The notes: generated by a model from the letters alone, not told the origin. A DNA stretch of 64,000 nt from Pseudoips prasinana (GCA_951640165.1 OX621252.1:25999934-26063933), one strand, 5' to 3'. Numbered from the stretch's first letter, positions 34,333-45,177 are shown. Program-made: numbers and translations.

Positions 34333-35860
34333 GATAGCGTGTAAAGAGGTGCGTGATATAATAAAATCTATGACGAGAGGTAAGTCGCCCGGACATGATT
34401 ATCTCAGTATAGAGCACTTCCAAAATGCAGGTCCGCATCTCCCGAGGGTTCTGTCCATGTTACTTAACTTTTGTCTGTGGCACTCATATCTGCCAAACAG
34501 CCTGATGAAGACAATAGTTGTCCCAATCATAAAAAACAAAACAGGAGACGTGTCCGATAAAGACAACTATCAACCTATTTCTCTGGCAACTATATCAGCC
34601 AAAGTGCTTGATGGTGTGCTTGAGCGGCGGATTACCGGACAGCTCGGACTGCACGATGCCCAATTCGGTTTTAGACAGGGGTTATCAACAGAAGCAGCTA
34701 TTCTGACGCTCAAGCATACGGTCAGGTACTATACAGACCGAAACACACCGGTGTACGCTGCTTTTTTGGTTCTCTGCAAGGCATTTGATCTGGTTAATTA
34801 CAATATCCTGTGGGCAAAGATGCGTAAGTGAGGTATACCCGAAGAGCTGGTAAGTATCTTTAAATACTGGTATGGCCACCAAACTAACCAGGTCAGATGG
34901 TCGGGTGCCCTTTCGGAAATGTATGGATTGGAGTGTGGCGTGAGGCAGGGAGGCCTGACTTCGCCTGCTCTGTTCAATCTTTACATCAACGAGTTGGTCG
35001 GGGAGCTCGGCGAAACTGGTATCGGATGCTCAATTGAGGGTAAAATTGTAAACAGCCTCTATTACGCTGATGATGCCGTTTTGTTGAGCCCTTCAATCAG
35101 GGCACTCCGACGGCTGCTGGAGGTATGTGAGAAATACGCATATACACACGGGATGGTGTATAATGTAAAGAAAAGCGAGATGATGGTCTTCAGAGCTGGA
35201 ACAAAGAAACCTGAGGTAATTCCCCCGGTTTATCTATATGGTGTGACCTTAAACAGAGTCACACAATTTAAATACCTGGGTCACATTCTAACCGAGTGTT
35301 TAAAGGATGATGAAGATATGGAGAGAGAACGGAGAGCGTTATTGGTCCGATGTAACATGCTGGCCCGCAGGTTTGCACGTTGTACAGCTAAGGTTAAAAT
35401 TACGCTGTTTAAAGCATTCTGCCAAACCTTTTACACGTGCAGTCTGTGGGTTAGGTATACGCAGAGGGCCTACAACGCACTCCGTATACAATATAATGAC
35501 GCGCTGAGGGTGCTATTGAGGCTCCCAAGATTTTGCAGCGCGTCAGGTATGCATGTGGAGGCGACAACTGATAGTTTCGATACAATTATCCGCAAGAGAA
35601 CCGCCTCCTTGATGCGTCGCATCCGAGGGAGCACCAATGGCATCCTTCGCATCATCTGCGAGAGACCGGACTGTCCACTATTGGGGCATTGGACACGTTT
35701 GCACTGCTGCGTGTCAAGTGTACCAGGTGGTGGACGGAAATATTTAAATTAATGTCTAACATAGCTTTAAGTTATTATAATACTAACAATTACTAAAACT
35801 ATATGGATCTAGACTGTCCGAAATAAATAAAAAATAAATAAAAATAAAATCAGTTGAAGC
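34310..35860 (+). mobile_element. 5'-truncated LINE, single stop in ORF
   Basis: It starts at the fold-back and ends in an (AAATA)n tail around 35822-35850. It contains one nearly complete reverse transcriptase frame. It lies in the intron of cystatin pseudogene C. Its C-terminal relative is at 940-1295. Confidence 0.8.
34316..35752 (+). pseudogene. reverse transcriptase of the 34310-35860 LINE
   Basis: A single frame from 34316 to 35752 is broken only by the TGA at 34829-34831. It contains TRGKSPGHDYLSIEHFQNAG, then DNYQPISLATISAKVLD, CGVRQGGLTSPALFNLYINE and the catalytic box in SLYYADDAVLLSPS. A long C-terminal region ends FCSASGMHVEATTDSFDTII. The apurinic endonuclease is missing through truncation. 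The clade is not certain. One stop in a 479-codon frame indicates a fairly young copy. Confidence 0.82.
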
Positions 35861-36318
35861 TCGCATAATAAAATGAAACATTTTAAAGGCTTTTGCGATA
35901 ATAGTGTCAATGTGTAAATTCAAATACAATTTATCATCAAGTATTACACCAAGGTCACGTACATTGGTGTGATAAGATACGGTTTCTTTACACAGGATAT
36001 ACGATTTTCGGATTACCTTTTTCTTCTTTGTAAAATGTATACATTTACAGTAATCAGTGAGTCTTTCTAGGTCTTCTTGTAAGTGATTACAGTCATTAAG
36101 ATGTGATCATTTTAAATAGTCTTAGGTCATCCTCATACAACAGAAAATCACTATGGTGGAAACTAATAATAAAAAAAAACATTTATTAATGTCATTTATA
36201 TAAATTATAAACGATAGTGGTTTTAGTATTGAACTCTGGGGTACACCTGACGTTACCAAAAATGACTCTGACTGATGACCACTGATTATTACGGTTTGAG
36301 TACGGTTAGTAATGATCA
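35861..36318 (-). pseudogene. LINE reverse transcriptase fragment
   Basis: On the minus strand it reads TQTVIISGHQSESFLVTSGV, then LSFIIYINDI and a decayed YxDD box, then a region with HTNVRDLGVILDDKLYL in another frame. It is truncated at both ends and abuts the cystatin pseudogene C main exon directly at 36319, so it replaces the first part of that exon. Confidence 0.7.
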
Positions 36319-37823
36319 GCAAGCCCCAATGATCCTTATTACCAAACTCTGGCTAACCAATCTCTGGAAAAGTATGTGATTGAATCTGGAACCGACGACA
36401 AAATTAAAGTAACTGAAATGAAACTAGTTACAATTAATGAAGTAGATAAAGGGCTGCTACTGCTGATAGAGTTTAAAGCGTCTGGAGATTATACTTGTGA
36501 TAACTTAGAATGCACATCAGAGTTATTACTGCAAGATTGGACAAGTAAACCTCTTTGTTATATTTCATGTGCCTCAGCTTCTCAAAAATGTAAACCTATT
36601 AATCCTGGCGGTAAAGAAACAATGGACCCTAATGCTCTAGAATATATAAATCAACAGGCATTAAATCTATACCGCCAAGAAATAGTTATTTGTTATACAA
36701 GAGTGCAAAGTTGCTTTTTAACCGCGTGTTCAATTTTGATAACGGAGCAAGCGAGGGATTCTAAAATTAAATCCTGAGCGCAGCGAGTAATTCAACAATA
36801 AGAAACCTGAGCAAAAGCGAGGAAATCAAAAGAGCACAAGGTGAATAATCTTTGCACTCGAGTGCAACAAGTAACTTTTCATCACACTTCAGCGAGGAAA
36901 TTACTAAATGTGGAATAAATCTTACTCTAAATACTTTTATTTCAATTCAGATAGTAATTAGTATATTATGGTATGTTAGTATTGCAGGTCATTTTTTAAA
37001 TTATAAAAATAATACTTATTTAGGTATAATTAAGAAAAACTTTAAGTAATGTTGCTACAGTTTGAGTGTAATAGAACAGTAATATTGCGCTAAACAAATT
37101 TAAAAAGTACATCAAGAATGTATTAGTTTTTAATAAATTAAGAAAAATTGTTGTTTAGATTCGGCACCATAGAAGTAGAAGTAAATAGGTTTAATGATAT
37201 TTTGCATTCACAAACTTAGTGCACACGATGTTCTAAATTCAAATTTACTTTACCCACTAGAGGATAAAAACGACTTTTCCACTCAGATATCGAAGAGCAA
37301 AAATACTCTTTCGGAGATGGGGTGATGAAAAGAATAATTGACCCACTCGAAGTATTAAATGTAACTAAAGTAACAACGCAAGTTATAAACGGTATATTAA
37401 CTCAATTAACTTTCAAAGTAGTACCCTATTACAGGTATAGTCTTAATTGCATCGCGAGGTTTGTAAAAGGTCTACCTACATACAAATATTGGTGTTAGAT
37501 GTGACAAAACGGATCACTCACTTTTAGGTGAACCATTAGAACAAAATCCTAAAAGGCCAGTATACCTACGAATAGCAGAACAAGCTTTGCAAGAATACGT
37601 GAAAGAAAACCATGTTACATATTCTCTCAAAGTTGCTAAAGTAAAGAGAGTTGTAAAGGAATTAGTTCACGGAGGTATTCCTCATGTATATTATGGTGTT
37701 TCTGGAATTTATCTTTGTGATGAATGCCGATGCGAAACAAGCGCAATGAATTACTTACTAAATATCTGTCATTTAGTTAATCCATACTGTGTGAGTGACT
37801 TGAAACGAAGAATGCATTCCTGA
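36319..37823 (+). pseudogene. cystatin gene C: main exon remnants
   Basis: 36319-36682 encodes domain 1 (PNDPYYQTLANQSLEKYVIE, then CDNLECTSELLLQDW), nearly identical to gene B. A 644-bp insertion at 36683-37326 interrupts the start of domain 2 at CGCCAAGAAA, possibly with a 4-bp GAAA duplication. Domain 2 resumes at 37327 with a 2-nt deletion, has QVING where gene B has QVVAG, then a 4-nt insertion near 37470 shifts the frame. Domain 3 (37587-37823) ends SDLKRRMHS and its TGA is in the same place as in gene B. The upstream stub is lost to the LINE at 35861-36318. This is a dead copy. Confidence 0.85.
36683..37326. mobile_element. non-autonomous repeat inserted in cystatin pseudogene C
   Basis: It has no homologue in gene B at this position. 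It carries GAGTGCAAAGTTGC near the left end and TTTGCACTCGAGTGCAACAAG near 36851, and clusters of GAGCGCAGCGAG-like words. There is no transposase. The class is uncertain. Confidence 0.6.
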
Positions 37824-37846
37824 GATTGTTTTTAAAATTTTATCTT

Positions 37847-37887
37847 CAAACTTTTTTAAATGCTAGAAATGCATTTAAAAAAGTTTG
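37847..37887. repeat. hairpin with 17-nt perfect arms
   Basis: CAAACTTTTTTAAATGC at 37847-37863 is inverted at 37871-37887, with a 7-nt loop. The equivalent place after gene B (about 24335) reads AAATGCATATATTCG and has no hairpin, so it arose after the duplication. Confidence 0.85.
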
Positions 37888-38274
37888 TTATGTTCACATT
37901 TGTTCATAATAGAGTATTGGCCATTCTGATCCCTGTTTTTAATTTTGTATATTTTTTTTATACAACTAGCTATCACATTCATAGGATATTAGGATAGAAA
38001 ATCTAAAAATAAATAAACGGAAATGAGAAGAATCGTCACCCATCATCTTGGGTAGGCTCTGTGCCTTAGTTTTGTTCCTAAAAAAATCCAGACAGGTCTC
38101 CAGGCTTCCAAAACTATACTTCAAGGCTAAGTCCTGCCGAATCAGGCGTACAAATGACTTAAAATTTATATATGTAAAATAGTTTGCCGCAATTTAAAAC
38201 ACAATAATTTCATATATTTGGCACACTAGACTTATCTAGTAAGAAATCATTCACACTATAGTATCCTTTTTTAC

Positions 38275-38895
38275 AAAGTAATTCTTTAAATTTCTATTTG
38301 AATAAGTTTATTGTTAGGGTTTTATATGAAAAAGATATTTTATTGTAGATTTGTGGCGCCATACAGACAATACTTCTCCACATAAGTGTAGTTTGGGAAT
38401 TATGCAAGCAGAGTCTATTACCATTACGTTTATTGCGTTTAATAACATCAAATTGATGAAGAAACAATTCTAAATTTGTTCTTACAAATAAAGCTACTTT
38501 AAAAATAATTAGACATGGGAGGGATAACATTTTATATTTTATAAATATCGGTTTGCAACTGTCTGTGACTTTTAGTCCAAACATGGCTCGGATACAGCGT
38601 TTTTGGTTTTTAAAAACAATCTCCAACTGAATTTCCCCAAAAAATAATTCCATATCTTAGGATGGATGTAGCCAGACCGTGATAGGCTGTGAGAAGAGTG
38701 TCTGTATTCACTATTGGCGCTAGTTTATATAGGACATACGATGATTTACTTATTCTTTTACTGATATATTCAATATGAGCTTTCCAATTCTATTTCTTAT
38801 CAATAATAAGACCGAGGAATTTAGTGGTGTCTACTGCTTGTATAGTAGTGCTGTTGTGATATATATTCATTAGTTGTGGTTTTTCTTTACGTTGA
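38275..38895 (-). pseudogene. CR1-like LINE 3' end relic
   Basis: The minus strand encodes TTKFLGLIIDKK, ATSILRYGIIFWGNS (split by a frameshift), then QKRCIRAMFGLKVTDSCKPI at 38294-38653. This is the thumb and C-terminal region of a LINE ORF2. It is inserted in the 3' flank of cystatin pseudogene C: the flank resumes at about 38898 with AAAAGGACACTAGAGATGAC as after gene B. Confidence 0.72.
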
Positions 38896-39352
38896 CTAAA
38901 AGGACACTAGAGATGACACTGATCATTTTCCAATCTGCAGTTCACTTACCTGAGATAGGTGATGGATATGGGGATACTTTTTAGTATATTTTGTAGACGT
39001 ATAGATTGCTGTGTACTACTTTCTAGTATTTAAGAGTCCAGCATATCGTACTCGGTACTCCCAAATGTTATTTGTGCCATTCAATTTTCATTACATGCGC
39101 AATTTTAGTTAGGGAAGTTTTAACCCATGACGAACAAATCAATTTGCATGATTCGGCAATAACTTAAAAGGTATTGTAATATATATAGCCTTTCACAAGT
39201 AGGTACCTAATGTAAATAAATACCCTGCGCTGGAGGGCACCTGTTGATACTGCGTCTGGTTTACCCTCTCATGTGTAACATTATGTATGCCATCTCCTCT
39301 CTCCCAGAGACCTCTCTGCTGTCAGGCGCGGCGACTCGACAAAAAACCTATA
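38896..39352. other. duplicated 3' flank of cystatin pseudogene C
   Basis: It matches about 24680-25150 downstream of gene B with substitutions. No gene. Confidence 0.6.
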
Positions 39353-39650
39353 GGCTCCGCGCAAACGGGCCACCGACCACAGCCACGAGTGGCTGCCGCG
39401 TGCCACGTCTTTTGGTACCGCGCGAACGAAGGTGTTCGGTGGTTGCTGCAATTTCTAACTCTCCTGCTGTAGTTTCACGAAGGATTAAGCAATAAGTTGC
39501 CACTGGTGGCGTGTCGCAGCCACTAAGCCGTGAGTAGTCGCCACTCGCTACGCGTGTGCGGCGTGTCCATACTAATTGTATGAAAAATCTAGTGAACTCT
39601 TTATCGCTAGCCACCAGTGGGTGCCACTGGTGGCCCGTTTGCGCTGAGCC
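39353..39650. mobile_element. GC-rich MITE, 298 bp
   Basis: The ends GGCTCCGCGCAAACGGGCCACC (first 20 shown are GGCTCCGCGCAAACGGGCCA) and GGTGGCCCGTTTGCGCTGAG form terminal inverted repeats of about 24 bp. ATA is present on both sides (39350-39352 and 39651-39653). The interior is rich in GCCACTGGTGGC-type palindromic words. No transposase. It is strikingly GC-rich against its surroundings. Confidence 0.75.
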
Positions 39651-39990
39651 ATAATTGCTTATTAGAACATATTTTTTTGTTTGTATTTTATTTTAAGAGT
39701 ATTACTTAGAGTGAGATTATCTGCTATGTATTAATTAATGGGATGTATATAAAAGCCCGGGGTCTCTCAGGGACACTGTTATCAATTGATGGCACTTGCA
39801 GTTGTAATAATGTGATCTCATACCTTACGATAAATCCTGTGAAGATGATACTCTTTATGTCTAGTTTATTATATAGTTGATGCTCACACATGTCACATTG
39901 GTCCCGATAAACACCGTACAGAATAAAGCTATGACTCCAACCGTAGTAGGAGCCACATCCAAAAGCTTTGCTGCTTACCAGTCCATTCAT

Positions 39991-40270
39991 TGCGGTTCCA
40001 CTAAAGGATTAAGTAGTTATAACATAGCCCTTTAAATGCACATTATGCTGCAGTTCCATTTCAGAATCAATTAATAATGGCATAGGCTTGTAAATGCACA
40101 TTATGCTGCGGTTCCACTTATGGATCAATTAATAGTAGCATAGGCTTTTAAATGCACACTATACTGCGGTTACATGGAAGGATTAACTAGTAATAACATA
40201 GTCCTTTACATGCACATAATGCTGCGGTTCCAATTAAGGATGAATTAATAATTGCATAACCCTCACAATT
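39991..40270. repeat. minisatellite, five units with an exact 58-bp period
   Basis: TGCGGTTCC-like unit starts lie at 39991, 40049, 40107, 40165 and 40223. Each is followed by AGGATTAA/GGATCAATTAATA and ATAGGCTTTTAAATGCACA-type words with substitutions but no net indels. Confidence 0.88.
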
Positions 40271-41039
40271 CGCTTATGCGAACCTCATTTAATGATTGGT
40301 TATTGTTTTTTAAGCAGCAAAGACTCAGTTATAAAACTATATGCTAAGAACATTCAACAGATAACACTTAAATGCCAAATATCTAGGCATTTCGCAGTTC
40401 TATTATCATTGCTACTTGATAATTAAACTAGTCCCATACACTTAATACTTGGTTTTTCAGCCTCCACTAGCTGCATGGTAATTTGCTTTAACAATCACTA
40501 AGATGTTTAGCTTCATCAGCATTTAGACATTTTGCTTCGTCGCTACTAGATACCTAGCGTGTAAGCTACATACCCACTAGATACTTGGCTTTGCTATCAG
40601 CAGAAAATTCCACCTTTGAGTCAGTCGTTACCTGAACGCGTACCACTTCAAACTTGTCGCTACAAAAAACTTTGTGACTGTTTTACTGTTTTCATTACAC
40701 TAAATTATGTTAAGTATGTACCTTACCAATCTTACCATAGATAACCACAGGAATGGCAGGTAATGGCGGGAAGTTCCATATGACATAATGTAGTCTTATA
40801 TGATGAATACTAGTGCGTCGCGAGACTTCGTGACAGATTTCGAAGTTCGACTCTCGGCTCGGGGCGGCTACTCATGTGAGATGAATGTAAGGTACTATGA
40901 CAGTGCCGGATATAGTTTCTATATGGCTTGCCCCTTTAATTCTACATAAGGTAGACACTTTGCCTTGAAAGTACTTAAAAGGTTTGTCGCGATTCATCAT
41001 CGCTGTTGATCAGAAATGCTGAGATCCCCAGGCGAACCA
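40271..41039. other. AT-rich flank, no gene recognised
   Basis: From about 40840 (GAAGTTCGACTCTCGGCTCG) it matches the gene B flank near 25175. No ORF of interest. Confidence 0.5.
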
Positions 41040-41300
41040 AAGTAACCGACATAGCCCGAAGAAGCCCAAGCTGAAGTGGTAGCAGGGCGCTGGGGCAGTA
41101 AGTTTCTCGAGTAGTGACTAGGAACCGGAAGAAGCAGCGTGGGTAGGCCCCCAACAAGATGGACCGATGATCTTGTGAGGGCGCTTGAGGTCGCTAGATG
41201 CGGGTAGCGCAAGACCAGCAGTTGTGAAGATCTTTGTGGGCCTTTGTCCAGCAGTGAGAGTCTTTTGGCTGATATGATGATGTTGATGATGATGATTTGT
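41040..41300 (+). pseudogene. RTE-type LINE 3' end, copy after pseudogene C
   Basis: Same fossil as 25415-25675: GGAACCGGAAGAAGCAGCGT, then TGGACCGATGATCTTGTGAG, CCTTTGTCCAGCAGTGAG and a GATGATGTTGATGATGATGA tail. Different stops and indels have built up since the duplication. Confidence 0.72.
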
Positions 41301-41604
41301 TAACACGCCAAGACGCTGGCCGTTTATGTGTTTAAGTATCTGAGTGGGCCTTTTATAGATAGGAATGTAAAACTTATGGAACTTTCTCTAGACACACTAG
41401 ACACCATGGTAGTATTGTTTTTAGAGCAATTTCTAGAACGACTCTCCATAAAACTAATTGCGGAGGTATTTTCGAACCGGTATGACATGGAAACGTACAA
41501 GAAGCGAGCCTATTACCCTTTTCAAGTGCCGGCAACGTAGTCGTAGCCCCTCTGGTGTTGCAAGTGTCCATGAGCGGCGTGGATTACTTACCATCATATT
41601 CTTT

Positions 41605-41850
41605 CTATGTGACTTAAGCCTTAAATTCTACAACGGGCTTCACCGAGCCTAACAAGTGTATAGAAGTAGTTATTGCGTACCTAAATAAACCACGATTGAA
41701 TTCGATGTTCTATTAAAGAAATTGCTACATTAAAAGTAATTGATTAGAAATGCTATTCTTACAAGTTTATACCGACCATTAGCAATACATCAGCTCTAAA
41801 TTACGGTGTCAACACATATAAGATGTAGTTTGCTCGGTTAATTAGTTAAC
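41605..41850 (+). promoter_or_regulatory. cystatin gene D: decayed 5' flank and promoter
   Basis: GTGACTTAAGCCTTAAATTC onward matches the flank of genes B and C up to the ACATATAAGATGTAG box (41815-41828) and TGCTCGGT. The match stops at about 41840, where inserted repeats begin, so the TATA-like box is separated from its exon by about 0.6 kb. Confidence 0.65.
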
Positions 41851-41884
41851 TGAACTAATATAGGTAATATTCAGAAAACTGAAA

Positions 41885-41909
41885 AGAAGAAGAAGAAGAA
41901 GAAGAAGAA
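41885..41909. repeat. (GAA)n microsatellite
   Basis: Eight near-perfect AAG/GAA units. Confidence 0.9.
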
Positions 41910-41954
41910 AACAGAAAACTAAACATAATTAATATAGGTACCGACTAATAATGT

Positions 41955-42300
41955 CCTCCTAGCCGAATCCGGCCACGGCGGCCAGTCTCAATAGAGATTA
42001 GCCATCGGCGCGGGACATATTATAGTGCTCAAGTGTGTGCGCGAACACAGGAGTACTTTCTATGCCATCACTCTCATAATCCGATGGGACGACTAGCGAC
42101 ACGACCGGAAAGAGGTCAGGCACAGGACCGACAGCTTTACGTGCTCTCCGAGGCACGGGGGTATAATACCGCTAACTCCTAGACTGCGAGCTGATGCTAA
42201 GAAATTTTTCTTTTTACAGAAAAGTCCTGGCCGACCCGGGATTTGAACCCAGGACCTCGTTATCTGCGGGTGAACACGCTACCGCTATCAGATAACAATG
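41955..42300 (-). mobile_element. tRNA-derived SINE, family 3
   Basis: On the minus strand, starting near 42300, there is a tRNA-like head with A box TAGCGGTAGCG and B box GGTTCAAATCCC. The body is GC-rich (GTCCCATCGGATTATGAGAG, then ATGTCCCGCGCCGATGGC). It lies between the promoter and exon 1 of cystatin pseudogene D. Confidence 0.75.
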
Positions 42301-42440
42301 TAAGTATGTAATTTCTCTGACTCACATGCCAAGCGCGGTGACTACGGCAAACCCCACCAAATGGTAAGGTTATGGAAACCTTTGGGGGGGTGGGGGGGGG
42401 GGGGTATGTCCAGAAGTGGATGATATCAGGCTGATGATGT
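42301..42440 (+). mobile_element. LINE 3' tail abutting cystatin D exon 1
   Basis: It contains GGTTATGGAAACCTTTGGGG, a poly(G) tract with one T at 42384-42404, then TATGTCCAGAAGTGGATGA and GGCTGATGATG. These are the typical end words of an RTE-like LINE. The ATG-rich tail ends exactly where homology to exon 1 begins. Confidence 0.6.
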
Positions 42441-42520
42441 ATGTATGTCATTTCTGTTGTTGTTTTTAATTTCTTCCTATTTGTGTCATGAAAGATTTGC
42501 CGACGATGTTTATGCCAATG
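42441..42520 (+). pseudogene. cystatin gene D: exon 1 relic
   Basis: TTTCTTCCTATTTGTGTCAT and the donor CCAATGGTAAGT (GT at 42521) match exon 1 of genes B and C. The frame MYVISVVVFNFFLFVS then meets a TGA. No main exon for this copy was found in the remaining 21 kb. Confidence 0.65.
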
Positions 42521-42752
42521 GTAAGTAAAAAAAATAAACAAAACCGCAATCTTCAGTAAAACACTATTCAAAACATATTTTGAAATTAATTTACAGCCTT
42601 TGATTTTATCTCTGCATCAAGTTATTTTCTGTAGAAAGTAACTTGATATAAATTGTGGATCTTTTTTTTTATTATCTATATTAAATTTAGGGGCTTTTAG
42701 TCATAATACGACCATACCAGCCCCATCATAGGTTATGATGGTGCTGGTAAAC

Positions 42753-45177
42753 AATAAAAGATTTTTGTAACAATTTCTGTAACATCTCGCGAGGTGATTG
42801 CGGCCGTTGACTCCTTCCGCAAGGGTTCCGCCGGTGGACTAGATGGCTTAATGCCCCAGCACTTAAAAGATCTCACGAGTTCTAGTGCTGGGGAAGCCGG
42901 CGAGACTTTGCTGATGGAGTTGACGGCTCTAATCAACCTAATGCTCTGCGGCAATGTGAACGAGGCAGTCATCGATGTCTTGTACGGGGCAAATTTATGC
43001 GCCCTGAACAAGAGGATGGCGGCATTCGGCCCATTGCCGTGGGGTGTACCTACAGACGCTTGGCAGCCAAAATTTGCTGTTCATTCTACAAAGAAAAGCT
43101 GACTGATTTTTTCCAGCCCCTCCAGCTAGGTTTTGGTTCCAGAGGGGGCTGTGAGGCTGCCGTGCATGCTTTATCAGCTTATTTGGGTGGCGCTGTAGGT
43201 GCGGTCCTCGTAAAAGTAGACATTCGAAATGCTTTTAACTCTGTCAATAGGGACGCTTTGTTGGCGGAAGCAAAAAAAGAAATACCCAAAATTTATAGTT
43301 TTCTTTGGCAGTGCTACCGAAAGCCCTCTAAATTAATTTATAAGGACCATTTATTGGAATCAGCTGTTGGTTGTCAACAAGGTGACCCTCTTGGGCCAGT
43401 CATCTTCAGTTTAGCAATCCAACCCATCATTAGTCGTCTAAATTCAAAATTTAATGTATGGTATTTAGACGATGGGACTCTTGGAGGAGATATAGAAACC
43501 GTTTTGGACGATCTCCTACTCATTCAAAATGAATTTAAAACAATTGGCTTGACCTTAAATTCAGCCAAATGTGAAATTTTTCTTTCGGACCAAAAAAACA
43601 AAATTGACAGTCTTAGAAAATTTAATGCAATAACCCCGAACATAAAAGTAATAGATAAGGATTCTCTTCGCCTCCTTGGGTCGCCTATCTTCGATGAATC
43701 CTTTGCGCCTTTCATTGAAGAAAAAATTAAAAATTTCCGTGATACTTCTGACAATCTTTTCAAAATTAATATGCATTCGGCTTATACTATAGTTCGGTAT
43801 TGCTTGTTTGTTCCTAAATTTACTTACTTTCTTCGCTCCTGTCACATTTGGAAACACGCCGAACTTCTGGAAAAGGTTGACCAAATTCTTCGAGAAACCC
43901 TAACTTCTCTTCTTAATTTGGACCTGGATGACCGAGCATGGCTTCAAATGACACTACCTATACGTCTAGGAGGTCTTGGCATCCGTAAAATTTCCAGTGT
44001 TAGTCTTCCCGCATTCCTGTCCTCGGTCCATAGCACTAAAGAGCTAACCAGTAAAATTCTCTCTAACACGCAGGTTAGTTCTGAGGTGATGTGTTTTACC
44101 GAAGGCATTAACGCTTGGAAGATGGCTTGCTCAAGTGACGACTTGCCGACTGACCCATCCTCCCAGAGGCAATGGGACCAGCCGCTCTGCACATTAGTAC
44201 AAAAAAATTTGTTAAATACGTCAAAGAATCCTGCAGAGCAGGCCCGTCTGCTGGCTCTGGGTGAATGGGAGTCGGCTCTTTGGCTCCAGGCAGTTCCATC
44301 CTCCAACATCGGTACGATGTTGGATGACGGCATTTTCCGTATTGCTGCATGTCTCCGATTGGGTGTCCCGAGCGTCGCTCCGCATCGTTGCCTTTGTGGC
44401 ACTAGCGTCGACCGACTCGGACACCATGGCTTAACTTGCACCAGGAGTGCAGGTAGGATTCCACGCCATTCGAGCATTAACGACATTATCCGTCGGGCTC
44501 TTGTCGCCGCCGGCGTCCCAGCTAGGTTAGAACCAAATGGCTTGGCACGAGACGACGGTAATAGACCTGATGGTATGACGTTGCTCCCTTGGAAGTTGGG
44601 TAGGCCTTTGGTATGGGACGCGACATGCGTCGACACCCTTGCGCCATCTCACCTTCCAAGGACAATGGCATACGCCGGCTCTGCTGCTGCATCAGCTGAG
44701 GCCACTAAGCGGCTCAAATATACAAACCTTGAAAGAGATTATATATTTGAGCCGTTTGGAGTGGAGACGCTTGGGCCATGGGGTCCGAGAGCGCGGATTT
44801 TTTTCCGCGAATTATCCAAACGCTTGGTGGACGCTACACGCGACCAGAGGGCTGGCCAATATCTTGGACAGCGCTTAAGCATTGCCATCCAGCGTGGCAA
44901 TGCGGCCAGCATTCTGGGCACGATGCTCAAAGGCAGCGATACCGAAGTTTTTTTCGACGCCCAAAGATGAGACCTGTATATAATAATATGTATATCATGT
45001 ATATGAATATTTATTTTAATTTAAATATAAGTATATATTTTTAGTAGTTTAATATAGTTTTACGTTTCCTTAGTTGATAATTTAAGTTTATTAGATAATT
45101 TAAATCCTTTGTATTAACATGAAATAAATGTAATATATAACTATTGTGAATTATAAAAGATCTTAAATAAAAGATTT
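42753..45177 (+). mobile_element. LINE with restriction-like endonuclease, flanked by 12-bp duplication
   Basis: AATAAAAGATTT occurs at 42753-42764 and at 45166-45177 and is the likely target-site duplication. Between them lies a 5'-truncated element holding a reverse transcriptase with a C-terminal nuclease and a short AT-rich 3' UTR without a long poly(A). Confidence 0.7.
42765..44970 (+). pseudogene. reverse transcriptase with C-terminal restriction-like endonuclease
   Basis: The first part (VTSREVIAAVDSFRKGSAGG, then LDGLMPQHLKDL) is in one frame to about 43012; a one-base frameshift leads into a 657-codon frame. That frame has GGIRPIAVG, KVDIRNAFNSVN (motif A), CQQGDPLGPVIFSLAIQP, the catalytic YLDD (residues 156-159), then a putative zinc motif CLCGTSVDRLGHHGLTC (465-481) and RPDGMTLLPWKLGRPLVWDA (523-542). 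The last fits a PD-(D/E)xK nuclease core (RPD and D541), as in site-specific LINEs of the R2/NeSL type. The clade assignment is uncertain. The enzyme would nick the target and copy RNA there. The second frame has no stop, so the copy is young apart from truncation and one frameshift. Confidence 0.78.

Noticed and set aside
39991..40270. CRISPR-like array
   Set aside because: The 58-bp units are contiguous, diverged and without constant repeats and unique spacers; the genome is an animal's.
43944..44636. 230-codon minus-strand frame
   Set aside because: It is the antisense shadow of the reverse transcriptase frame on the + strand; no domain was seen.
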